A stretch of DNA of 64,000 bases, taken from the NCBI GenBank assembly GCA_017562135.1, contig QEYB01000290.1, forward strand, positions 806,001 through 870,000, in the 5' to 3' direction. The notes beneath the pieces are model-generated. The model was not told where the DNA came from. It did not search any database and saw nothing but the letters and a program-made list of their open reading frames with translations. Within the stretch, counting starts at the first letter, position 1; the number at the start of each line of letters is the position of its first letter. A program made the position numbers and the translations under genes. Source of the DNA: Dipylidium caninum. Its lineage: Eukaryota > Platyhelminthes > Cestoda > Cyclophyllidea > Dipylidiidae. Below, piece after piece: positions 22,232-35,900 of this stretch.

Positions 22232-24975
22232 TACTTCTACTTTTAAAGATTTAGTTGGCATCAATTGCTCCAAGTGCCTTGTCACCCTCCATTAGTTAAA
22301 AGTAGTTGAGCCCAGGAAGCCGCCTGGTAAACATTCAATGTCGTTGATCTTGTATAATCATCTCCTGGGTCAGTTAAGAATACCCAACTTTTCCCTCTTC
22401 CAGACGGTGTCCGAGGTGAATTACCTGAAGAGGTCGAGAAAAGCGTCAAGAGTGTGAGGACTGGTCTTAGAGGTGGTGGCAGAACTGATGCGATTCTCCT
22501 TAATCGCCGGATTGCCTGGATGAATGGCCACCACCAGGACGATGCCCAAAATCACCGCCATCAGGGTGGTAGTGAAGTAGTAGATCAACGCGTAGGTGCC
22601 GATCTTTCCACACGACTTGGTGTCAAGATTCGCCAAACCTGTAAGTGCAAAAGCCAATCAGTTGGGCCGAAGGAGGGAAGAGACGAAAGGTGTCTTGACT
22701 ACAAACTACATAAGATGGATGTTTCTTGTGAAAAAATCCCCTCTAAAGTTTCCCCAGCTGTATGTCGGCTAATCTTGGTCTGTCCTATCTTCTTTGCTTG
22801 TTTACACATATTTTTTAGGAGTTGGTGCCGGAGAAAAACATGTTCGTCTTCTAATCAGCTAAATCCACTCGGAAATTCTCTGCGATTGTACGGCTTTGCT
22901 ATGGGAATTGTCGCAGTCAAGGAGTATGACGAAAATTGACAGTTCAGGAGGAGAACGCAAACGAGGAGGACAGGAAAGACGACAATGACAACGACGACGA
23001 AGAGGGGGAGGACACGGAGAAGAACGACGAGCAGGAGGAGGGAGAAGGAAGAATGAGGAGGACGGAGTCGGTGAGCAGACGCATACATGACTACGGTGAG
23101 TTACAAAGCAATAGCCTCGTCGATATGCAGTCTGACAAGACGAACAACTACCGCACAATCCATTCACAGAAGTTGACATTCATCTTTTGCAAGGTGTTCA
23201 CCTCTAATCGGACTCTGTATTAGTCAGAACCATGTCAGCAGTTAATGGATTAATTTAATTTATTTTTCTTTTACCTCGGTGATCGCTGGTGTATGCAATT
23301 TCGTTGATATGTTGTAGGCTTCAGGTAAGTTTCGTTCGTGTATGCTCTGACGGTGAACTATCGAGTAAATGGGGCTTCCACAATGTATTCACATGATTTT
23401 AACGTGGTGCCTACTTTATCCATCATCTTTTCTGTTTAAATGCGACATTTGTAAGTGCGCGTGAAACGGGCACGATGGGCGGGGAGAGATTTGAAAACGG
23501 CTTTCCACTTTTCCTTGTTTGTACTTTACAACCCAAGGAATCTCCGTTCACGGGAGTGGAAGGCGTAGCGGCGGAGGAGGTGGGAATCGCTGGCTGACAA
23601 GTTCAGAGAAGCGGAGAGTGGAAGGTTGTCTTGAAATCCATATACACTGACTTTCCAGCGTAACACTTACGGTTATTTACGCGATGAATTCCCCTCTCCA
23701 GTGTTATTTACGAAGGGGCCAGGGCTGTTTACGCATGGTAGCACAATTTGAGGCCTTATACCATGCACTGGATGCATTGGCTCACGTGCTAATCACGTCA
23801 CCTTGTCATTTTCTCTTTACTGCCGTCGTCTCTGCACCCCCGTACCTCCTCGTCGCAAACTCTCCTCCATTTACACTCGCATAGCCTGCTAAAAACACCC
23901 AAGAAAAGGTGTTCTAAGCTTTCATAATTCATGAATGGCTCAGAGTGAGCTCCCCTGTCGCCTTGGCGTAGAGGGGAATTGGGGGTCTAGGCGGGGGCGG
24001 TGATGTAGAGAGTGTGGAAATTACCCAGTTAGAATATTGTCTGAATATTTAACTGACCCCTTCTCCCCCACCAACTTGCCCTGTCCATTTGAAAGTATAC
24101 GGGAAAAAGGTTAAATTAAACGATAACTGACTGCAGGAATTACTCAAGTTAATAGTAAAAAAGTAGATTCTGTTTGTATCGAATGGTGGTGGTGACCTTC
24201 ACGTTCCCCTTGGTAACCAATTATTTTTGCGTTTTTCAATTGAGGTGAAAGGTGAGGTGGACGCCTCCTTCACCGCCACCTTCCCCAAGCACCCCAAATA
24301 TGCGAGGAGGGTCTGACAAATGTCGGTGTGGAGTGCTAAAATGCCCTAATTGCACAGAAGACTCCAGAGGAGAGGACCGTGGAGGTGGGAGCGAAGGGTG
24401 AAGCATTGTCGAGGTGTTGCAAACTTACCCGAAATAAGACTCGAGGTGATAAGTGGAATGATGAGCATTTTGAGCATATTCATGAGGAGAGTGCCAGGAA
24501 AAGCGACTAAATCGACTGTACGACGATTGATTTGGGGATGGGCGAATTTAACAGAGACACCGATGATAAGACCGAGGGCTACAGCTGAGACAGTCAAAAT
24601 TAATTGTATATTGTCGGCTTTTCGGAACCAGTTGCAGCACTAGAAGGCATACAAAGAACAAAAAGAAAGGTCATTTCAAAGGTAAACAGGCACTGTTAAT
24701 TGACCATAAAACATTTCTCGGATGCAGACTTAGTTTCTCTCCTCATTTAATGGTAACTTAGGTCAGCTTTAAGCTTTCTTCGAGAGTGGTTAATATGAAA
24801 TGGACAGGTGGTTGAATAGAAAAAAGAGGAGAAGCCCTTAAGACCACACCGCTTTTGTCAAACTCGCAGCGGTCAGGACTCCGTTAAGCCTCGTACTTTG
24901 CATCAGGGAAAAAGGCTGGAGACCTATAAAAATGGCTTGTCTCACCTTATTCTTCGGCAGGTGCACCTTGGGCAT
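18205..24975 (-). CDS. Excitatory amino acid transporter (SLC1 family), ten exons
   Basis: Sodium-coupled plasma-membrane glutamate/aspartate transporter. Exons: 24975-24946, 24639-24429, 22638-22425, 21768-21603, 21477-21402, 21072-20946, 20496-20236, 19537-19370, 19105-18971 and 18451-18205; phases close to about 544 residues. Landmarks in order: [46 protein letters not shown], hairpin 1 with [14 protein letters not shown], then [10 protein letters not shown], hairpin 2 with [16 protein letters not shown], and [19 protein letters not shown]. The Asp and Arg of LDRIR, the Thr, the Asn and the final Asp of the substrate/sodium site are all kept. The Arg indicates an acidic amino acid substrate rather than a neutral one. 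The 3-4 extracellular loop is Asn-poor and Ser/Pro-rich, and the C-terminus carries a run of six or more Asp. The first exon is the weakest call: an in-frame ATG gives only ten residues, and an upstream spliced start is possible. Confidence 0.93.
19839..19992 (+). repeat. Dispersed repeat, copy 2, inside a transporter intron
   Basis: Aligns with 16317-16473: TTGTTGATTGGCCAAA, GATGCTACATTCTGT and GTGCTAATGGATGG occur in the same order and spacing. It lies in the intron between transporter exons 19370-19537 and 20236-20496. Confidence 0.7.
21137..21219 (+). repeat. GGGAC minisatellite in a transporter intron
   Basis: About fifteen imperfect five-base GGGAC units, broken once by GGAGAACGGAC, in the intron between exons 20946-21072 and 21402-21477. 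The plus strand has regularly spaced GGG runs and could form quadruplex structure; on the transcript (minus) strand the repeat is GTCCC. Confidence 0.9.
22191..22224. repeat. (CT)n microsatellite in a transporter intron
   Basis: About seventeen perfect CT units (GA on the transcript strand) between exons 21603-21768 and 22425-22638. Purine-rich GAGGAG tracts lie at about 21940-22030. Confidence 0.9.
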
Positions 24976-26390
24976 TTTGGGCACTTTGAGCTTTCGAACG
25001 GAACTGCCTCTGGGCTGTCCCTCGGTCACTTATTACAACACGGCCCGAAGTCATATCTTTTGAGCTAGAAAAGGAAGACAACGTGTTTTTATGCCTGTCT
25101 GTTAATGCCAACCGAGTCCAAGCTAAACCCCATGTTGAATGTCAATAAATTGGCTACACAGAGACTCTACGGTGTGCACTCAATTTGACTGAGTCTTATT
25201 TAAGTTAGTTGCCACTTTGAAAATTTGTCCAAGAATGACAATGTTTTAGGGGGTGGCGATGACCACCAAGATGGGTCCATTGCAGTAATTGTGTCCTCTC
25301 CCTTCTGCCATACAAAAGTGTCCAGTCGTAATGTCAGTCGTATCTTGCAGCGGAGCAGGCGGTTGGGGCTGGGGGTGGCGGGCAGAGGGTTTGGTAGTAC
25401 TCTAGACCCAAAATAACCTTCCAAAGGCACCTCAATCACCAGCATTGGCCTACCGAAGTAGTAAATTGTGGACTTACGAGAAGCCTAAGTGTAGACGCTA
25501 TCGTGACCAGTGTCCGAGTGGGCACAATGGGCCTGCGGAGGGGGTGATAAATCAGACTATCCTCGCGTCTCTCACTCGTTTACCCTCTGTGCTTACCTCG
25601 TTTTGCGTGTACGTGAGTCGCCTTGTCCAACCGGAACACGCGGCTCCGACGTTTGCCATTCGCCGCTCTGATTGGCTAACTCGCGTCTGTGCGCATTGGT
25701 GGCAAATGACGCCGTCATCAGAATTGGTAATTTCAACTACTCATTAACACTACATTGAAATAAAAAGACCTAAAAGAAGGGAGTCGAATACTATCACCAG
25801 GTTTTTCGTTCAATGGACACATTTTTCTTTAAAAGACGATTACAAATTGTTTAAAAGTAGGACAGAGGCTAGTTTGGGGAGGAGATTCGGCAGGACCATT
25901 AGTTCTTATCTGGAGACTAGTAAAATTAATATCTCCATTGTGTTGTGCAGAGCCTCTTCTGCAGAATATGCACTCACGTTGTTTAATGTGCCAAAGAGGT
26001 GGAGTGGAGGTGCTACCTGGCCTCCGAGATATCCTCCCGCTTCGCCTTCTCCCAATCCCCCTTTTGGTCACCTTTCCCTTCGCCTCATTTTTTACCGTCG
26101 AGGTCAACACCGAACTGCGGGCAAACAGGTGCTACTGCGAGGATGGTCTTAAACCTGCGCTTGCTTAAGTTAAAATAGAATATTAAAAAAAACTAATTTG
26201 GGGTAGTAGGAGACTTGAAGCCCTGAATTGTTTACATTAGTGTTGGAATTTAGTGGAAGACATGCTAAACTGTGAGGTTGGAGGATCAAAAGAACATTGA
26301 TTCAATTGTCATCCGAAGTGCTCAAAAATAAGGCGTATTTAGAGCAAATTTCGTGGATGTCATTTCTGAACACACACACGAGCAGACGGA

Positions 26391-26420
26391 CAGACAGAGA
26401 GACAGTCAGTCAGTCAGTCA
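26391..26420. repeat. GACA/CAGT short tandem repeat
   Basis: Consecutive ACAG and then CAGT units in noncoding DNA. Another short CAGA run lies at about 26578-26593. Confidence 0.75.
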
Positions 26421-27317
26421 CGAAGAGTCACATCCACAGGGGGAAGAGGTGGAGGGGCATCGTGAGATGATCTCGCGAGTCCTTAATTGGCCCTGACAGA
26501 CCGTCCACCTACCTCGTGGAATATGCATGTTCAAATCAATGAGGGACCGGAGGAGGAATTTCATTGGCTCAGCAACACACAGACAGACAGACACCTCGCT
26601 GGTCAGGGACCTGAGCCGACGTCGAGACAGGCGGAGGTGAAGAAGACCGCCCCAGGTAACTTTGCCTTCCTACCATCACAGTCATTTAGTCGTCTGTTTA
26701 TTTACTCAAATATGCTTCGACAGTGGAGTGAAAGGCGGGTGGGAAGATTTGTCAACCGGACGTTCATTTAAACAAACACTTTATAGCCATCTTTTGTACT
26801 ATAAATGGGCAGAGTATTTGGAAAGTCACCCGATCGGTGGTGGTTTTGACCGACCTTAGGTCAAGCAAAGAGGGCAGTCGGCCAAACCATTTTACGACTC
26901 TTGGTGCCATATTCTGTGCCCTTACGGCCAGTCACTGCGAAAGCTATTTCTGTCCAACCAGTCTACTCTAACATGCCGATTTTATGGGCATTTGTAAAAG
27001 TATCTTTTGCGAGAAAAGAAAAAGGCGGGAAAAAAAGCGTGGATACGCGACATCTCGGCATCACCGACACTCCGCCCTCTCGTGTATCCATCATTTGTCG
27101 CATCACACTCCCCCGAGCCCCAAGTCTCCAGGGTGTGAGCAGGTTGGTCGTCGATCTCACTCACCTCCCTGGGAATAATCTCCTGAAGACACAATCCTCC
27201 TTCGTGCTCCAGACATGCGCTGTCTAGGAATGTCTTCGCCTAGGCTAGAAATGTACCGCATCTGTTGAATGACCTTATTTATAAATGAGAGTGCCCTTGA
27301 CCAAGCCTTTGTAACTA

Positions 27318-28080
27318 TTAACACAAACTTTTCCCGCCTATCATCGAATATGTCGACAAGGTAGAAGTAGGTTGAGAGCTACTTTGTCCAGACTCGTTTC
27401 TCCTCGTTGTGAAGGTGGTGAGGGTTGTGAGGCGGACCGAGGAAAAATCCCCTCCTTTGTTCTCTCTCACCCACTCGCACTTCGGTTTTCTCCCTCCCAC
27501 CATCCCGACACGTGATTTAAAGCGATTCCTCCACCCCCTCATCCCCCGCCCCGTCAGCCTGCACAGACGACTTTGACGAGAGTCCTCGGGATGCTTTGTC
27601 CGGTTATCTCAGTCTTCACTTGTCAAATGTCACGCCAATTATCAAAGGCGTGTGGAGGTGATACTCACCTCGGAATTGGGCCAGACAGACATTTTTCAAC
27701 TGGAGACAGAGTAAACTTTCACATTAAACTTTTGTCTCCCAAAGTGGACTGAAGACCTGACACTTTTGTGTTTCTTCTTCTCACAAAAGTTGGCCACGAA
27801 AGCCTTCTCGCCGAGCGTTTCAGACAGCTTAAGCGGACTCGGGAATGCAGGCGGTCCGAGAAGAGCAGGTTGGATGGTCATCTGAGGGTGTTTATTTACT
27901 CCCATTGAGGTCAACGGAATCGAACTTCGCTGGACCTAAGTTGGAGTAAATAAAGTTAAGGTTGTCAGTCCCCTGACACCGTCACAAATTCCCACCTCCT
28001 CGGCTGCCTTGGCAATGGGAAGAAGGCTGCAGGCCATCAGGGCGGAGAAAAGAAATATTCTAGAGGTTAAACCGGGCCAT
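27318..28080 (-). CDS. Tentative small secreted-protein gene
   Basis: A chain of minus-strand exons can be joined with correct phases: an exon from about 28080 ending at the donor after AKAAEE, one beginning after CCCTCAG at about 27867, a short one reading KCLSGPIP, and a last one ending with TAA at 27318. The first exon has a leader-like segment (RIFLFSALMACSLLPIAKA), and the next reads QPALLGPPAFPSPLKLSE and AFVANFCEKKK. No ATG upstream of the leader is in frame without a further exon, so the start is missing from the model. No family is recognised. The agreement of phases is suggestive but could be chance. Confidence 0.22.
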
Positions 28081-29757
28081 TTGACTTCACCCAATTCAAT
28101 GAAGTGGACCGCCTCTCGGCCTTTCGTCTAAATTCTTCTTCCTCCTGTCCTCGCATAAATCATTTGGGGTTGTTTTTTTCTAACTAACTTCGCTGTCTAA
28201 TTAAAAAGGTGGATAAAAGTATACATTGTCGGGTCTACTCTAAGTAGTTCTATGAATTTGCCTTCAAATATTCTCAAAATTTTGAGCAGACAAATTCACA
28301 GCTAATTCCTTTCCTCTCACCCGACAGTGCCTTAATTAACTTCCAGTGTTTAGTTGAAGTTACCTCCTAAGGCACACAGAAATTCCCATTCGTTAACAAG
28401 ACAATGGAGAAGTCTGGGATCTGCGGAGTGAAGTCGGGCCCCGGCACGTGAAAGTGAACTGGGCAGCGGCTCAAGTAAGCAAAAAGGGCGTCACTAAGAG
28501 AAGCGATGAGGCGATGGATGGTATCAACCCAAATCCCCCTTCAATTTCATCGTTAATTTCAAATCTCCTTCCCAGTGTGATTGGAGCGTGCGGTGGGAGT
28601 TGTGCTACCACTACTTGTCAACTTTAATAGGTGAGAGTTTACTCTTGTAAGGCAATTTGGGTTTTCTCCATCGCTCAATCGAGACATATTCGATGCGGCT
28701 CCTAGCGGGGAGAGAAAGAAAGACACAATCCTCTCGTTCTACCTCTACCAAACCAGACAACCGCCCACTTTTTTTCGTGAAACTAAAAATTACTCATTTT
28801 CCCACATTGCTTCCTCTAGCTCCACTTTACTCTTCACTTTCGTGTAAAAATTACCACAGCTGATATTAGGGTCAAGATAGGGGAAAATAAACCACTGGAT
28901 TAAAATTAGCCATCGCATCGAAACACATACATTAAGGGGTTTACTTTGGTTATCAGCAAGCAGATGGCGGTGTTGCCAGTTCCTGCGCTTCCTTCCAAGG
29001 TCACCCAGTGCCATCACCGACACCATCCCCATTTTTCCTCATTTTCCCAAAAAAGTCCTCCAAAAACTAGGGGCAGCAGCATGCATGGAAAACACGGCTA
29101 CTGGGGACTTGGTTCGAGGGGTACCGGGAATGACGTAGGATGGACCAGGAGGCGGGATCGGAAGGGTATAATTCAGTACATCTTTTGTTTAGTAAACTTA
29201 TGACGGAAATTTCGGTTTCCCGCTTCTCAGTTAATAGGCTCCGGAATGTGTATTTGTGTGTTTACGCAGCCGCGGTCATTCACACGTCTGTCTGGAGTCG
29301 CCTCTGATTCAAAGACCTGTCCTTTTAAGTCTGGCCTGTGTTTGTGCTTTTTTCCTCTTCCTCGCACCGGCATCCCCACCCTCTTCCCCTCCATTCAACA
29401 TCCTCTTTTAGAGTGTGAATACAGGCTGGCCGGTAGCAGACTCAGTCCAGCTGTTCCTACTCCTGGTGATGATGAAGATGTTGCCAGTATCTGTACCTTA
29501 CACTCAACCTGCTGCGAAGGATGGTAAAAAGGAGAAAAAAAGGCTTAACTTGTTAAGGTTAAGTTATTAAATATTATCTTGCCATCGGTATTGACACCGA
29601 AAAATGTGGTCAGTCAGGATGACATTTCAAAAATGTCTTCCTAGATTAGTTACATGAATTTTTAGTAGGAAAGTGTCATGATAACGTCATTTGTGATTCA
29701 AAACTATACACCTTCGTGTGTAGTGACGTGTCTACAGCAAGAAACTACAAAAGTAGA

Positions 29758-29901
29758 TCAATCCTCTCCATTACTTAGTTTTCCCACTGTCACGATTAGC
29801 GTATCGTAGAAAAGAAGAGAAAAACCGACGAAGAGGGCTGCATAAATCAGAAACGACAACAAACTGCGACCTGTGTCAATATCGGTGAGAAAAAGGGTTT
29901 T
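29758..29901 (-). CDS. Possible terminal exon with one membrane helix
   Basis: After a GACACAG acceptor the minus strand reads a short exon with one strong hydrophobic helix (LLSFLIYAALFVGFSLLFY) and a charged end (KLSNGED, stop at 29758). No upstream exon could be connected. It may be the last exon of a small membrane protein gene, or a chance ORF. Confidence 0.2.
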   Translation of the reverse strand, partial: KTLFLTDIDTGRSLLSFLIYAALFVGFSLLFYDTLIVTVGKLSNGED

Positions 29902-32900
29902 AATTGAGTAAAAATAAGACCTTTTATTAGCAAAATAAGTAAAGAGGGGACAGAGGTTAAACTCCAATGGAAAAATATGCGGCAAATTGGACAAGTCGGG
30001 TTCAGGAGTGGGCTGGTGATGCAACTTGTGTGGACGGTAAGTGTACGGCAGCGGCTAAATCATCCATCACCGATCGCTCTTCCAACAATAACGGCAAAAT
30101 TGAAAATGTAACTTATGTTCTCTCGAATCCTCCAAATAATTATACAATAACCAAAAGATAACAACAGAAGGTCTCCTCATGCAAAAAGAAACTGAAGCCA
30201 GAAGGAAGAGAATTCAATTAAGAAAAAAAGTAGTTTATCGGAGAAGCGGCCGGATAAAATGCCTTTACGTCATGATGTTCAACTCCTCTGATGCTGGTGG
30301 ACTCTCAATTTGTTTATCACGCTATCTGGCTCCAGTAAAAACTGCTCCACAATGTTCGTTTACTACTGCATCTGCTCTGTCACCATGATGTACATCATTT
30401 ACTAATACGGAAATTAATTCCACCGTCTCTTGACACTGACACAGGGCTTTTGTCTAATTTTCCGCGTTTTATGTGCCTCCGTAAGAGTCTCCATCGTACA
30501 GCCAAACTTGCTTCTGCTAATATGTCTTGCATCTAGGGGAAGTAGAATGCTTCCGCAGTTTGAGCATCTCGATGGAAAACTGAAGAAATAAATGACAAGG
30601 ATGAAAGTTAATTAGACAGATTTACTGCATCAGTTGCTCCGAAAGTACCCAAAACAAAAGACCAATTAATCTCGATTGTCCTGCTTCCGAAAGACGGATA
30701 ATAGGGAGGAAAAGGCTGACCCACCTTAGCCTCTTGCTTCCATTCATTTCTCATACTTCTCTTTTGCTCAGGTTCGTCCCTCCACCAATGCAAATAATGT
30801 TACGTGACGGGTTTAATGCATGGGAAAAGCGTGAAAAAAGAGTTACTGTACAATCAACACGTGGGTGCTGTGTTTAGAGCAAATTTTGTAATTCTTCTCT
30901 TTCAGTGCGTTGAAATGCTTTAGTATTAATGTCAATAGTAGTAGCTGTTATGCCAGTGCTCAACAAGAATTGTTGACATTTTGGTAGTTGAAGGCTTAAA
31001 TTTTGCCTCGTTGAATGGGATGAAATCAAAAAGTCCTCTGATACTTTTAAGCAGAGCTCATAATAAAGCCAAGGCCAAGACTACTTAATAAAACAAGTTT
31101 CACGGGGGATAAATTTAAATCGAGAACAGAACCTACTTATTATCATTTATTTAATTATTTTTTTACACTTGAGCATGTTATCTTCATCCCATTAATTACT
31201 TTATTCGGCTTTCCTTCCACACCTTCTTTTGTCCATATGTACATTTGGAAGAGCGCAATGGTTAGCCTGCCCTTTGTCTCCCTTTGAGTATTATTTTAGA
31301 CTCAATAGAGTCTCGGAGAGTTCGTAAGTGGTGTGACACACACTGTTATTTTCCCAAGAGATGAGCCATAGGCCGAAGTCACGATCAAATCACGGTTGAG
31401 TAACTGCAGCTGTCACCATTAAAGACGAGTTAAAGATTTTCATTGACTGCGAAAATTTCTAATTTAAATGGGTCGGAATGAATAACTTATTTGATGCAAA
31501 AAAGTTGAGCACGAGAACGTATGCGATGCTCAGATTGAATTACGAAATTTCCTATTTTAAAAGATATTATGATGGGAAAAATTGTACTCTTCTTCGTGCA
31601 CCTTCTCATTTTTGTCATATGATATAATCAAACATTCACCACTTCTTCACCGAATCCCACAACTTGAGAAGGACTAAATACTTGCCGCGTAAGTCTTATT
31701 CTTTCAAATGTAATTCTCTCTTCCTTACCCCGTCGACTGTCCCTACAAAAACTACCATACCACTTAGTGATTCCAGTGGACATGGTTAAAGAATTTTAAT
31801 GCGTTTGTCAGTCACTTTATTGACCGTATTCTTTTGGCATAACCTTTTCTTCGACATTTCCGTGAACAATGCAGCCAATCCGCCGGGATTCGCCTTCTAT
31901 TTAAGGCGCTATCCCACCTTTTATAGTGTCTAATTTATAAATTACATTTTCACCTAGGCCTACTGGGTAATATTTCATTAAGTCCCTTCTTTATGTGAAC
32001 CCATAATGCTGTGATGACGATGAGGCAAGATGTTCGGGAACGGGGCGGGAAGAGATCGGCGGCGAATACACATCACACCCAAGGAGTTGGGAGGGAGGTT
32101 GAAGGGGATGCTAAGGAGTTTTGTTCACTAAGGTAAATAATCTGTCAATGGAATAAATCACAACAATACCTGACACATAATTCCATGCTGAGCTAATAAC
32201 CGCGATCTCGGTGATTCTGCACACTCACACACCTGTAAATTCGGTCGGGTGCACACAAGTTCTCACGCTTCCTCTCGACAAATCTGGCGTCTTCTCACAG
32301 TCATCATGGCAAAACTTCCTCTTACTATTTACCACCTTTGTCAGGCCAATTAATTTCCACTTGAGGCCAAATCAGACAGCTTAACTGCGATGAGGGGAAT
32401 CGCAATGGTGTGTGACCGTAGCACATCTATTTGGTACACTCATGCTAGACCCTTCATTTCAAGTGCTTACATGATTTATTAGCTAATTTTCCTCCACTTT
32501 CCATTAGACAAAAAGTTATGGTCACCTTATTTGAGTCCCGGATTCACTTCACTGCTCTCGACAAAGTGTTAATAACTCTCTCTACCACTCAAACAGTGTT
32601 CCCCGACTCTTCTCGCATTCATATCAGATAACCAATTCCTCTGGGAATTGTTGTTCGGTTGTTTTGAATAGCTCTTGTTTTTACTCGCTTTCGCAACGCG
32701 CTTACTAAAACGTAACCAAAGCGGTCTGAACTCGGAAAACTTTACTGTTTGCTTAGACGAGATCTGCTCTCGTGGTCTCATTTTGGTATGCTAGGCTTTG
32801 AGACTCTAACAACCTCCCAAAACTTGTGTTTGCCCTAACAGTTAAACCTCCTCCCCAAATGCTAATTGGCGGTCAATTAGCGGTACTTAGGGAAGGAGGC

Positions 32901-35900
32901 TAAAACGAAAGCAACCTTCTGCCTTCTGTAGTGGCATTGGAGATTTAAAAGGTACAGCATTAACTATACTGCTGGAACGCATGAAATATACGTTATTTAA
33001 AATTGACTGCAAGGGATTAGACAGCGGCAAGTTAACAAGATGGAACAGAGGAAAGAATAATTAAGCATTCTCAAAAAGACCATGACCACATTGTCGCTGC
33101 TAACCAAATTGTCGGGACTATACAAATTAGTAACAGCTTGGGGAGAGAATTAAATTTTTTAGTCTAAAAGGTCTGCCGAAGAGGAGTTGACAGCCATAGA
33201 ATCCTGGTTGTAGAAATTCATTTCTCCGATCTTTCGTCGAAATCAACAATTAATCTGCCCTACAAATGTCTAGCACTCGTCCATATACTTTTCAACACCT
33301 CAGTTATTAGTGCTGAAAAGTACTTCGATTTGTTTAAATGCACTCTCGAGTACATCCCTATCACATACTGACTGCCAACGTGAATTTATGGGTTGCGATT
33401 TTGGCACAAAAGGAATCACTGATTTAGTATTCGGAGCTGTGAGGAATAATAGGGATTCTTAAGGCTTTTGATATCTCGGTGTTATGGCTGCCGGAAAGGC
33501 ATTATACTGACTCAGACGATGGGTATCATCCGCTTTCCTCCCCCTCCTCCATTGTGACTACAGCGTGCCTCCCGTCGGCCAGTCACGTGATCCCCCCTCT
33601 GGTCCTGGGCAATGGCCACCTGGCCAGCGATATCAAAAATGAAATCTTCTTTTCGGTGTCTACGCTTCTTCAATGCTAAACGAGACAACTGTCAAAAGTG
33701 ACCATGACAGTTAGATTTGATGGCGTGGACACTACTTAGGATTACTTTCTTTCAAGGCAAACTACTCAAATTAAAAAGAAAAATCTCTTTTTTGTCATGT
33801 AATTGGCTGAAAAGATGACTGAGTTAAAATGGATGCGCCACATTCATGTTGCCACGGCAGGCTTTTCGTTTACTTTTTTCGTAGTAGTAACCTAAGCCTT
33901 TTGAGTAATTTCAACTTGTAACATGATGTGACACCCCATTTGATTACAAAAGTATCCATCCATTGTAAATTTCTGTACAAAATTTTCACTAAGTGGCCAA
34001 TTAGGAAAGCCTATATTTTTACAGTAGAGACTTGCTAGATTGTGCTATATTCGTTTTAATTATTTTCTTAAGGTCGACTGCTCCCGACCTTCTTTCTGTA
34101 GACAAACAAGTCTTATTTCATTGCTATGATTCAGACAGTTTTTCAAGATCTTTAAATGGTTTGAATTTCTTATATCCGAATACCTTTTGTTTAACCCAAT
34201 TCTTAACAAAGTCATGAGTATATGCTTTGGTAAGAAATCATTGCGCACATTTGGATAGAAACCGTGGGAACTCGGCCAAAAAATAAGGTGGTCGGAAGGC
34301 TTGCATGAACGTTTTTTTCAAATTTCTTCAACGTTAACCACTGCGTATCGGTGGAACAACAGGTTTCGTAGTAAACGGTTAGCACCAGTTAAGGTAAACA
34401 AATATTCCGATTCTATCAAAATTGCTTCGAAGGGAAGCCCTCCGCATTAAATTACATTTAAGAATAATTATTCTTGAAATTATCCCAACTTGAGATGTAT
34501 TTCTCCTTTTCGCAAAAATATAATATCTCGCTGCTCCACAATTCCAAGGCTACCCTAGAAGCAGAGCAAACAGAGAACAGTTTTACATCTTCGTCTAACC
34601 TCGATCTTGATGGCAGTCGACGTGGACCGTGTATTTTGAGGGGATTATGGGTACCTAAGCCCAGGCCCGGATGGACGTACATATGCCTGAGGACAGTGCA
34701 CACACAATTTCTACCCAATTCCTTTTTCGGTGTATAACAAAACTCCGCCCACTAATAGGGAGAAGTGCGAAAACGCTTTTGTTTGGGTTACTCCCATTGA
34801 CGCATCCAGCCAAGATGAAGCGTCGCCGCCATCGTCATGGACCCTATTTAATTACAATTAACTCCCACCCTTGTAGGGTCCCAACTAATGACTCACTTTC
34901 AGGGCCATCTAGCGAGACAAGAAGAGTAAAATTTGCTTTAAACTTTTGCATCTAATTTAATTAGGGCAAAAAAAGAAAAATGTGAAGAAGTGAAGACATG
35001 TTTTTATTCTCCTTCTTCAGCATCAATTTAACTAAGTTAACTTTGTGGTTGAGGGTTATCCGACCGAAAGGACCGATGAGTTACGGGTTTTATAGCTCAC
35101 TGCCCTGTCACGAGGAGGAGGAGGAGGAAGAGGAAGGGGGAGGCAGAGGCGTATTTGTCTCATGTACCTATTGAGTCGTGGTTCCCATTGACGAGAAAAA
35201 TAAAAAAGAAAAGGACCAGAAGTAGTCGAGAGAGGGGAGAGAAAAAGAGGAAAAACTAACTCTCCCGCACATTGGAACACAGTTGCCTGTACTCCGCGCA
35301 GGCAGGAAGCCAAATAAATGCTAGAATTCTGTTTTCACATTACCATCTGCGGGAATAATAAAATACGCAGTGCGAAGATGCTGTGAAGCTCTTGGGTGAA
35401 GAAAGGAATAGGTTCAAATATCCCTAACTTAATTACTATCGGTTGGGCGAGCAAAGCCTACCCCTGCAAGTCAACTGATGACCAATGGGATTTTGTGGTG
35501 CTATTTGTCAATGTTCACAGAGGTCCCCTTCGAGTTGAGACTGATGCGCCCCACGATAGTGACCCCCCGACACCACATTTGCGCTGACTAGGCTTCCGAA
35601 AAAAAGCATTTGTCACCAAAGCACCTTTAAATGGGCCAATCGGATTGCGACCTTCAGATCGCGTTCGTTTTTTTAATTATACCACCTTTGAAATATAAAT
35701 GTCACTTAGCCAAAAAAGGAATGTCAGGAACTTATGAACTGTCTTCGCAAGACAAGCTTCCTTAAACAATAAACCGAATAAATTGAGTTGCGAATGAAAG
35801 GAAGGTGAGATGAATCGTGAATTTTATGTGGGACAAACATCTGGCAACTTAATCATAATCCCTGTGATCGAATACTCATTTTCCACTTGACTTCGCTTTG

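Noticed and set aside
22454..22939. 161-codon plus-strand ORF
   Set aside because: It runs antisense through a glutamate-transporter exon and purine-rich intron sequence, so it is a shadow frame.
35056..35313. Minus-strand ORF with a Pro/Leu run
   Set aside because: It is the translation of a GAG/CTC low-complexity tract; no splice or family evidence.
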